Source: Oscillospiraceae bacterium (GTDB lineage Bacteria; Bacillota; Clostridia; Oscillospirales; Oscillospiraceae). Taken from it: a stretch of 11,278 bases of DNA. Below the pieces are notes generated by a model. That model was not told where the DNA came from. It saw only the letters and a list, made by a program, of their open reading frames with translations, and did no database searches. Below, one piece after another: positions 6,562-11,278 of the stretch (positions are counted from its first letter, which is position 1; every line of letters begins with the position of its first letter). The stretch lies in contig JAFRUW010000253.1 in the NCBI GenBank assembly GCA_017438675.1, forward strand, positions 1-11,278. The letters run 5' to 3'. The translations under genes and the position numbers were made by a program.

Positions 6562-6590
6562 TTGACAAATGAGGCCAAATCTGCTACGAT
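6562..6590 (+). promoter_or_regulatory. Strong sigma-A promoter with extended -10 for the CoA ligase gene
   Basis: Perfect TTGACA (6562-6567), a 17-nt spacer, TACGAT (6585-6590), preceded by TGC, which fits the extended -10 TGn motif. This is the best promoter in the window. The start is expected near 6597, giving a leader of about 134 nt before ATG 6731. Confidence 0.8.
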
Positions 6591-6596
6591 AATACC

Positions 6597-6730
6597 GCTT
6601 TGTGATTTTAACGCGCTAAATGCCAAAAACATCACGATGACAAAGCCGGTTTTTACAATCAGCTTTTACTCTGCGGCGGGAGCCGCAGAGATTTATTTGC
6701 CTTATTATTCAATTACGGAGGAAGAGAAAA
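6597..6730 (+). promoter_or_regulatory. Structured 5' leader of the CoA ligase gene, attenuator-like
   Basis: The predicted RNA begins GCTTTGT (6597-6603), which pairs perfectly with ACAAAGC (6640-6646). An inner GAT (6604-6606) with ATC (6631-6633) and a T/A stretch extend it, and CGG plus five T's (6650-6654) follow, so the whole resembles an early terminator. A second hairpin has a perfect 9-bp stem, CTCTGCGGC (6669-6677) and GCCGCAGAG (6682-6690), with a GGGA loop of the GNRA type. The ribosome-binding site GGAGGAAGAG lies at 6718-6727. I recognise no known riboswitch or T-box. Control by early termination is an inference. Confidence 0.45.
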
Positions 6731-8365
6731 ATGCCAATCACCGATATTCTGGAAAAAAACTGTCTGCTTTACGGCGACAAGGTCTGCCTTGTGGAGATCG
6801 ACCCCGGTCAGCCCGTTGTGGAAGCCTCATGGAAGGAGTATGAACTGATCCAGTCCACAGCCCTGTCCTATTCCCGCAAGGAGATAACCTGGAATATTTT
6901 CAATGAAAAAGCCAACCGCTTTGCGAACCTGCTCTTATCCAAGGGCATCGGCAAGGGCTGCAAGGTGGGCATCCTGCTTATGAACTGCCTTGAGTGGCTG
7001 CCCATCTATTTCGGCGTCCTCAAGACCGGCGCCGTGGCTGTGCCCCTGAACTTCAGGTACGCCTCCGACGAGATCGACTACTGCCTGAAGCTTGCCGAGG
7101 TTGATGTACTTGTTTTCGGCAAGGAGTTCATCGACCGTATGGCGGCGATATCCGATTCTCTTGTGGGAAAGGTAAAGCTTCTATACGCAGGCGTTTCCCC
7201 CTGCCCGGATTTTGCCGATGACTACAACGAGCTCACCGCCAACCAGTCCAGCCAGACGCCGAAGATCTACCTCACCGACGAGGACGACGCGGTTATCTAC
7301 TTCTCCTCCGGCACAACAGGCTTCCCCAAGGCCATCCTCCACAATCACATGAGCCTTATGCACTCCTGCAAGGTGGAGCAAAACCATCACGGTCAGACAA
7401 ATGACGACGTGTTCCTCTGCATCCCGCCCCTCTATCACACCGGCGCGAAAATGCACTGGTTCGGCAGTTTCTTAGTGGGCGGCAAAGCCGTTCTGTTAAA
7501 GGGCACAAAGCCGAAACAGATCATCGAGGCAATTTCCAACGAGCGCTGCACCATCGTATGGCTCCTTGTCCCCTGGGCGCAGGACATCCTGAACGCACTG
7601 GACAACGGTGAGATCAAAATCGAGGATCACCATCTTGAGCAGCTCCGCCTCATGCACATCGGCGCTCAGCCCGTTCCCCAGAGTCTGGTCAAGCACTGGC
7701 TCCGCTACTTCCCCCACCACCAGTACGACACCAACTACGGCCTCAGCGAGTCCATCGGACCGGGCTGTGTACACCTTGGCGTTGAGAACACCCGCAAGGT
7801 GGGTGCCATCGGCGTACCCGGCTTCGGCTGGAAGGTAAAGATCGTGGACGAGAACAACGTCCCCGTAAAGCAGGGTGAGGTGGGCGAGCTCTGCGTCAAG
7901 GGTCCCGGCGTCATGACCTGCTACTACAACGATCCCGCCGCCACCGCCGAGGTGCTGGAAAACAACTGGCTCCACACCGGCGACATGGCCATGCAGGACG
8001 AGGAGGGCTTCATATATCTTGTTGACCGAAAGAAGGACGTCATTATCTCCGGCGGCGAGAACCTGTACCCCGTACAGATCGAGGACTTCCTCTCCTCCAA
8101 CGAGCATATCAACGATGTGGCAGTAATCGGCCTCCCCGATCCCCGTCTGGGCGAGATGGCCGCCGCCATCATCGAGGTCAAAGAGGGTCACACCCTCACC
8201 GAGGACGAGGTCAACGAGTTCTGCAAGGCTCTCCCCAGATACAAGAGGCCCAGAAAGATCATCTTTGCCGACGTACCCAGAAATCCCACCGGCAAGATCG
8301 AAAAGCCCAAGCTCAGAGCCATGTACGGCGCAACCAAGCTGGTTGATGCCCAGAACAAGGGATAA
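6731..8365 (+). CDS. AMP-forming acyl/aryl-CoA ligase (class I adenylate-forming enzyme)
   Basis: 544 residues with all core motifs: the P-loop YFSSGTTGFPK (190-200), YGLSES (336-341), WLHTGDMA (413-420, D418), hinge VDRKKD (431-436), GGENLYP (441-447) and the catalytic lysine K522 in NPTGKIEK. It should activate a carboxylic acid as its adenylate and join it to CoA in the cytoplasm, or run in reverse. Position before iorAB suggests an aryl-acetate or related acid, but the substrate cannot be read from the sequence. The N-terminus carries an extra segment of about 25 residues (about 25-49) between CLVEIDPG and the usual KEITWNIFNEKANRFA. It is not of the shorter PaaK type of phenylacetate-CoA ligase. 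The start has GGAGGAAGAG close upstream; a promoter and structured leader precede it. Confidence 0.9.
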   Translation: MPITDILEKNCLLYGDKVCLVEIDPGQPVVEASWKEYELIQSTALSYSRKEITWNIFNEKANRFANLLLSKGIGKGCKVGILLMNCLEWLPIYFGVLKTGAVAVPLNFRYASDEIDYCLKLAEVDVLVFGKEFIDRMAAISDSLVGKVKLLYAGVSPCPDFADDYNELTANQSSQTPKIYLTDEDDAVIYFSSGTTGFPKAILHNHMSLMHSCKVEQNHHGQTNDDVFLCIPPLYHTGAKMHWFGSFLVGGKAVLLKGTKPKQIIEAISNERCTIVWLLVPWAQDILNALDNGEIKIEDHHLEQLRLMHIGAQPVPQSLVKHWLRYFPHHQYDTNYGLSESIGPGCVHLGVENTRKVGAIGVPGFGWKVKIVDENNVPVKQGEVGELCVKGPGVMTCYYNDPAATAEVLENNWLHTGDMAMQDEEGFIYLVDRKKDVIISGGENLYPVQIEDFLSSNEHINDVAVIGLPDPRLGEMAAAIIEVKEGHTLTEDEVNEFCKALPRYKRPRKIIFADVPRNPTGKIEKPKLRAMYGATKLVDAQNKG

Positions 8366-8378
8366 GAGCCTTCGGCTT

Positions 8379-8440
8379 AAAAACAATCCTGCGATTTGTT
8401 TTGAGTTTTCGCCTTTCGGGCGGAATCCTGCGAAGCTGTT
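8379..8440 (+). repeat. Compound intergenic hairpin repeat after the ligase gene
   Basis: This follows a small stem (GAGCC 8366-8370 with GGCTT 8374-8378) right after the ligase stop. It joins three parts: an imperfect copy of the CAAATCGC-family hairpin (AAAACAATC 8380-8388, loop CTGC, GATTTGTTTT 8393-8402); a stem TTTCGCC (8407-8413) with GGCGGAA (8419-8425), which contains one G-T wobble; and a tail TCCTGCGAAGCT (8426-8437). A second copy with the same order lies in inverse orientation at about 10951-10990. It may serve as the ligase transcript's terminator region, though no good T-tract follows. Confidence 0.55.
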
Positions 8441-8469
8441 TTATACGCTCTGTAAATATTTGCCCTGTC

Positions 8470-8498
8470 TTGACTTGAAAGTCAATGTGATATATTAT
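8470..8498 (+). promoter_or_regulatory. iorA: Promoter of iorAB with a 16-bp palindrome over the -35
   Basis: TTGACT (8470-8475), a 17-nt spacer, TATTAT (8493-8498): both boxes match at 5 of 6 positions. The start is expected near 8505, leaving a leader of about 50 nt. The -35 lies inside the perfect palindrome TTGACTTGAAAGTCAA (8470-8485), so a protein bound there would block RNA polymerase. This indicates that iorAB can be transcribed apart from the ligase. Confidence 0.65.
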
Positions 8499-8555
8499 TA
8501 CCCATGGTCATAATCAGAAAACAGGTTCATCAATAATACGAAAGAGGGAATTCCT

Positions 8556-10289
8556 TTGAAAAAGTTAATGCTCGGCAACGAAGCGGCGGCAAGAGGTCTT
8601 TATGAGGCCGGCTGCGGCGTTGTCTCCAGCTATCCCGGTACTCCCAGTACCGAGGTTACAGAATGCCTTTCCAAATATGACGAGGTCTATTCCGAGTGGG
8701 CTCCCAACGAAAAGGTGGCCATGGAAGTCGCCTTCGGCGCAAGCTTCGCCGGGAAGCGCAGCTTCTGCGGCATGAAGCACGTTGGCATGAACGTGGCCGC
8801 AGACCCCCTGTTTACCATCTCCTACACCGGTGTAAACGCCGGCATGGTCATAGGTGTCGCCGACGACCCCGGCATGCACTCCTCCCAGAATGAGCAGGAC
8901 TCCCGTCATTACGCAATCGCCGCAAAGCTCCCCATGCTGGAGCCTGCGGATTCCAGCGAATGCCTGAACTTCGCAAAGCAGGCATACGATCTTTCAGAAA
9001 AATTCGACACACCGGTCATTCTCCGTCTCTGCACAAGGATCTCCCACTCCCAGAGCATAATCGAGACATCCGACCGGGTGGAGCATCCCCTTCCCCCCTA
9101 TGAAAAGAAGGCCTCCAAATACATAATGATGCCCGGCTACGCCAAGCTGCGTCACCCCATCGTGGAGCAGAGGACAAAGGATCTCATCGCTTTTGCTGAG
9201 GACTGCCCCTTCAACCGTGTGGAAATGGGCGGCACGGAGCTGGGAATCATCGCCAGCGGCACGGCCTATCAGTACGCCAGAGAAGTATTCGGCGACAGCG
9301 TCAGCTACCTTAAGCTGGGTCTTGTGAACCCCCTTCCCGAGGAGCTTATAAAGAGCTTCGCCGCAAAGGTTGACAGGCTGGTAGTCATCGAGGAGCTCGA
9401 CCCCATCATCGAGGATCACTGCAGGAAGCTGGGCCTCAAGGTGGAAGGCAAGAATCTCTTCTCCTGCATCGGCGAGTTCTCCCAGAACACCGTTGCGGCG
9501 GCTCTGGGCAGGGAGCCGGGTAAGGGCGTCAAAATCGAGGACGCCATACCTCCCAGACCTCCCGTCATGTGCGCGGGATGCCCCCACCGCGGCCTGTTCT
9601 ACACCCTTAAAAAGAACAAGGTCATCGTATTGGGCGACATCGGCTGTTACACGCTGGGCGCCGTTGCTCCCCTTGCCGCAATGGACTCAACCATCTGCAT
9701 GGGCGCTTCCGTCTCCGGTCTCCACGGATTCAACAAGGCCCGGGGCGAGGACAGCGAGGGCAGGACAGTTGCCGTCATCGGCGACTCCACTTTCATGCAC
9801 TCCGGCGTCACAGGTCTCATCGACATAGCGTATAACGAATCCAATTCCACAGTCATTATTCTGGACAACTCCATAACCGGTATGACGGGTCATCAGCAGA
9901 ACCCCACCACCGGTTACAATATCAAGGGCGATCCGGCAGGCAAGATAGACCTGGAGGCCCTGTGCAGGTCCATCGGCATCAACCGCGTCCGTGTGGTCGA
10001 TCCCTACAACCTTGCCGAGTGCGACAAGGCCATAAAGGAAGAGCTGGCTGTGAAGGAACCGTCGGTGATCATTTCCAGACGTCCCTGCGCTCTTCTCAAA
10101 TACGTAAAGCACAAGCCGCCCCTCACGGTGAACGCCGAAAAGTGCCGGGGATGCAAGTCCTGTATGCGTATCGGCTGCCCGGCAATCAGCATTGTTGACG
10201 GTATCGCGAAGATCGACAACACCCTTTGCGTCGGCTGCGGCGTATGTCAGCAGCTCTGCGCCTTCGGCGCTCTGGAAGGAAAGGAGTAA
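8556..10289 (+). CDS. iorA: Indolepyruvate ferredoxin oxidoreductase, alpha subunit
   Basis: 577 residues. IorA with IorB converts indolepyruvate, phenylpyruvate or hydroxyphenylpyruvate plus CoA to the aryl-acetyl-CoA, CO2 and reduced ferredoxin, using thiamine diphosphate (TPP). The N-terminal pyrimidine-binding domain has GNEAAARGLYEAG and SSYPGTPSTEV (24-34). The TPP domain carries CAGCPHRGLFY (339-349), GDIGCYTLG (360-368), CMGASVSGLHG (381-391) and the GDS...N motif (409-438). The C-terminal ferredoxin domain has two 4Fe-4S motifs: C530, C533, C536, C541 (the last spacing is four residues) and C558, C561, C564, C568. The start is TTG 8556, because AGAGGG (8543-8548) is 7 nt upstream; the ATG at 8568 would be too far away. 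iorB follows after 3 nt. Confidence 0.95.
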   Translation: MKKLMLGNEAAARGLYEAGCGVVSSYPGTPSTEVTECLSKYDEVYSEWAPNEKVAMEVAFGASFAGKRSFCGMKHVGMNVAADPLFTISYTGVNAGMVIGVADDPGMHSSQNEQDSRHYAIAAKLPMLEPADSSECLNFAKQAYDLSEKFDTPVILRLCTRISHSQSIIETSDRVEHPLPPYEKKASKYIMMPGYAKLRHPIVEQRTKDLIAFAEDCPFNRVEMGGTELGIIASGTAYQYAREVFGDSVSYLKLGLVNPLPEELIKSFAAKVDRLVVIEELDPIIEDHCRKLGLKVEGKNLFSCIGEFSQNTVAAALGREPGKGVKIEDAIPPRPPVMCAGCPHRGLFYTLKKNKVIVLGDIGCYTLGAVAPLAAMDSTICMGASVSGLHGFNKARGEDSEGRTVAVIGDSTFMHSGVTGLIDIAYNESNSTVIILDNSITGMTGHQQNPTTGYNIKGDPAGKIDLEALCRSIGINRVRVVDPYNLAECDKAIKEELAVKEPSVIISRRPCALLKYVKHKPPLTVNAEKCRGCKSCMRIGCPAISIVDGIAKIDNTLCVGCGVCQQLCAFGALEGKE

Positions 10290-10292
10290 GCC

Positions 10293-10865
10293 ATGGAAAC
10301 AAAGAATATCATGATCGTAGGCGTGGGCGGACAGGGCTCACTCTTGGCAAGCAAGCTTCTGGGCAGACTTCTTGTGAACGAAGGCTATGACGTCAAGGTC
10401 AGCGAGGTCCACGGTATGAGCCAGCGCGGCGGCTCCGTTGTGACCTACGTCCGTTACGGCGACAAGGTATGCTCCCCCGTTGTGGACGAGGGCGAAGCAG
10501 ATTTCATCATTTCCTTTGAGCTTCTGGAGGCCGCAAGATGGCTCCCCTTCTTAAAGAAGGACGGCAGGATAATCACCAGCACCCAGCAGGTGGATCCCAT
10601 GCCGGTCATCACCGGCGCCGCGGTATATCCCGAGGATCTGGTGAACAAAATGCAGGCCACCGGCGCAAATGTGGACGCCTTCGACGCGCTCTCCCTTGCC
10701 CAGGAGGCCGGCTCCTCCAAGGCGGTGAACATCGCCCTCATGGGCAGGGTCTCCAAGTACTTCGACTTCAGCGAGGAAACCTGGCTGAAGGCCATCGAGG
10801 AATGCGTACCCCCCAAATTCCTGGAGCTGAACAAAAAGGCCTTCGCTCTGGGAAGAAGCAAATAA
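10293..10865 (+). CDS. iorB: Indolepyruvate ferredoxin oxidoreductase, beta subunit
   Basis: 190 residues, the usual length of IorB. It is the gamma-type domain of 2-oxoacid:ferredoxin oxidoreductases (POR/KOR): GVGGQGSLLASKLLGRLL (11-28), a nucleotide-binding-like glycine loop, and HGMSQRGGSVVTYVRYG (40-56), the family signature, followed by DFIISFELLEAARWLPFL. It forms the complex with IorA, probably binding CoA. The ATG lies 3 nt after the iorA stop, with AAGGAG in the end of iorA, so the two are co-translated from one message. It is the last gene of this plus-strand run; a strong hairpin begins 18 nt after its stop. Confidence 0.95.
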   Translation: METKNIMIVGVGGQGSLLASKLLGRLLVNEGYDVKVSEVHGMSQRGGSVVTYVRYGDKVCSPVVDEGEADFIISFELLEAARWLPFLKKDGRIITSTQQVDPMPVITGAAVYPEDLVNKMQATGANVDAFDALSLAQEAGSSKAVNIALMGRVSKYFDFSEETWLKAIEECVPPKFLELNKKAFALGRSK

Positions 10866-10883
10866 AAAACATCAAACATGCTC

Positions 10884-10916
10884 AAACCCTCCCGCAAGCG
10901 ATTTGCGGGAGGGTTT
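10884..10916 (+). terminator. Terminator hairpin of iorAB
   Basis: A perfect 14-bp stem, AAACCCTCCCGCAA (10884-10897) and TTGCGGGAGGGTTT (10903-10916), with loop GCGAT. The A/T base supplies only three T's before CAGACTTT, so the U-tract is short. A near-identical copy is at 11170-11202. Confidence 0.7.
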
Positions 10917-10960
10917 CAGACTTTAGACAAACCCGGATTGCGAGGAAAAGCTTCGCAGAA

Positions 10961-10982
10961 TTTCGCCGCATAAGCGGCGAAA
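10961..10982. repeat. 9-bp hairpin with ATAA loop, part of a compound repeat
   Basis: Arms TTTCGCCGC (10961-10969) and GCGGCGAAA (10974-10982). The flanks AGCTTCGCAGAA (10949-10960) and CAAATTTG correspond, on the other strand, to the order seen at 8379-8440. Confidence 0.7.
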
Positions 10983-10995
10983 CAAATTTGAATCC

Positions 10996-11028
10996 ATTTT
11001 TCCCGGGAGCATGTATCACGGGAAAAAT
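10996..11028. repeat. 10-bp hairpin with 13-nt loop
   Basis: Arms ATTTTTCCCG (10996-11005) and CGGGAAAAAT (11019-11028), a perfect match, with loop GGAGCATGTATCA. No T-tract follows on the plus strand. Confidence 0.65.
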
Positions 11029-11044
11029 ACAGGAAAGCCGCAAA

Positions 11045-11097
11045 CGTGCAAATTGAATTATCCTTTATTAATAATTTAAATCAATTCAATTTGTGCG
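11045..11097 (+). repeat. Long AT-rich stem with G-U pairs
   Basis: CAAATTGAATT (11049-11059) pairs perfectly with AATTCAATTTG (11083-11093). The stem extends outward by CGTG (11045-11048) with TGCG (11094-11097), using two wobble pairs that are allowed only in plus-strand RNA, for 15 bp in all. The 23-nt loop is AT-rich and contains the palindromes TTATTAATAA and ATTTAAAT. Confidence 0.6.
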
Positions 11098-11114
11098 ATG
11101 CAGCGGCGCTATTC

Positions 11115-11142
11115 TCAAAGCAAATCGCAAGATTTGCTTTGA
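11115..11142. repeat. 12-bp hairpin repeat, second copy
   Basis: Arms TCAAAGCAAATC (11115-11126) and GATTTGCTTTGA (11131-11142), loop GCAA. It equals the copy at 4129-4156 except for one A-T to G-C exchange made on both arms. Confidence 0.8.
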
Positions 11143-11169
11143 AGCATGTCGACTTTGTCGACATGCTTC
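11141..11169. repeat. 13-bp hairpin with TTT loop
   Basis: Arms GAAGCATGTCGAC (11141-11153) and GTCGACATGCTTC (11157-11169) match perfectly. It shares two bases with the preceding hairpin and abuts the following one, so the three form a continuous run. Confidence 0.75.
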
Positions 11170-11202
11170 AAACCCTCCCGCAAGCGATTTGCGGGAGGGT
11201 TT
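11170..11202. terminator. Terminator-like hairpin, duplicate of the iorAB terminator
   Basis: The same 14-bp stem and GCGAT loop as at 10884-10916, in the same orientation, preceded by ACATGCTTC (ACATGCTC in the first copy). Being nearly symmetric, it could end a minus-strand transcript from the gene at the right edge. Confidence 0.6.
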
Positions 11203-11244
11203 TCAAGTAGGAAAGCAATGAAAAAAAGATGAAAAAACCAGTAA

Positions 11245-11278
11245 TTATCTCATTTTGCCCACAAAGAACAGGGCGATG
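11245..11278 (-). CDS. Possible C-terminal tail of an unknown minus-strand gene (partial)
   Basis: Only the last 10 codons and a TAA stop would be inside the window: IALFFVGKMR. The codons end mostly in G or C, as in the genes nearby, and the tail looks like the end of a membrane helix. The duplicate terminator hairpin 43 nt downstream would suit it. Ten codons are far too few for an identification, and the opposite strand also has an open frame here (ATG 11229, MKKPVIISFCPQRTGR) that lacks a well-placed ribosome-binding site and has AT-rich codons. Confidence 0.3.
   Translation of the reverse strand, partial: IALFFVGKMR

Larger units (their letters stand above)
10866..11244. other. 379-bp gene-free stretch filled with seven inverted repeats
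   Basis: No convincing gene or promoter is seen here. The stretch holds, in order, inverted repeats at 10884-10916, 10961-10982, 10996-11028, 11045-11097, 11115-11142, 11141-11169 and 11170-11202, with short spacers (the last three touch). The remaining 40 bp or so before the window edge is A-rich. It lies between iorB and a probable minus-strand gene end, so part of it should act as terminators for two converging transcripts; that needs one or two hairpins, not seven. Confidence 0.8.

Noticed and set aside
6461..6568. 36-residue N-terminal extension of ComEC
   Set aside because: It crosses the comEC -10 and -35 and lacks membrane character; ATG 6460 follows a G-rich ribosome-binding site and starts directly before the first helix.
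6597..6730. T-box or other known riboswitch in the ligase leader
   Set aside because: No T-box antiterminator motif (TGGnACCGCG) or other familiar core was found; only a generic attenuator-like fold is supported.
7496..8386. Long open frame (296 codons) on the minus strand across the CoA ligase gene
   Set aside because: It lies antisense to a gene with every adenylate-forming motif, lacks a recognisable domain and arises from the strong third-position GC bias.
8994..9587. 197-codon minus-strand open frame inside iorA
   Set aside because: It is a shadow of the iorA coding frame; no ribosome-binding site or family resemblance.
11115..11202. CRISPR array or integron attachment-site array in the hairpin block
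   Set aside because: The repeats are neither identical nor regularly spaced with unique spacers, and no cas or integrase gene is visible.
11218..11232. Four-codon frame MKKR with stop overlapping ATG 11229 (ATGA)
   Set aside because: AGGA is well placed for ATG 11218, but four codons in an A-tract are easily due to chance, and the frame from 11229 has AT-rich codons unlike the neighbours.

Overview
The window reads as chromosomal DNA from a moderately GC-rich member of the Clostridia. The Oscillospiraceae and their relatives are my best guess. The reasons are strong GGAGG-type ribosome-binding sites, TTG starts, sigma-A-like promoters, the DUF421/DUF4363 membrane pair, a Toprim-DUF4093 (RNase M5-like) protein and an anaerobic ferredoxin-dependent 2-oxoacid oxidoreductase. 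No rRNA, tRNA, transposase, phage gene or CRISPR array is visible. Family calls rest on recognising motifs by eye; no database search was run.

Left part (1-2502): the N-terminus of a lipoprotein with a probable beta-propeller domain (minus strand) faces a two-gene membrane operon, DUF421 (YetF-like) plus DUF4363, whose genes overlap by ATGA and end at a good terminator. NrdR, the repressor of ribonucleotide reductase genes, follows on the minus strand. Divergent from it is an unrecognised 75-residue membrane protein with its own promoter and ribosome-binding site.

Middle part (2430-6460, minus strand): comEC (DNA uptake channel), holA (DNA polymerase III delta) and a Toprim-DUF4093 protein run as one probable operon read from high to low coordinates. 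A 12-bp hairpin repeat lies between comEC and holA. The last gene overlaps the small membrane-protein gene tail to tail by 73 bp.

Right part (6461-10865, plus strand): an AMP-forming acyl/aryl-CoA ligase, then iorA and iorB. IorAB oxidatively decarboxylates arylpyruvates (from Trp, Phe and Tyr) to aryl-acetyl-CoA, CO2 and reduced ferredoxin; the ligase interconverts such CoA thioesters and free acids. Together they look like an aromatic amino-acid fermentation module. The ligase has an extended -10 promoter, a 16-bp palindrome beside its -35 and a structured 134-nt leader with an attenuator-like hairpin. iorA has its own promoter, with another 16-bp palindrome covering the -35.

The strongest unexplained signal is non-coding. 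Between iorB and the window end, about 320 bp hold seven consecutive inverted repeats (stems of 9-15 bp), with near-identical 14-bp hairpins at both ends. Related hairpin modules occur between comEC and holA and between the ligase and iorA, so this genome probably carries a family of mosaic intergenic hairpin repeats. One base pair differs between two copies with both arms changed together, which argues for selection on the paired form.
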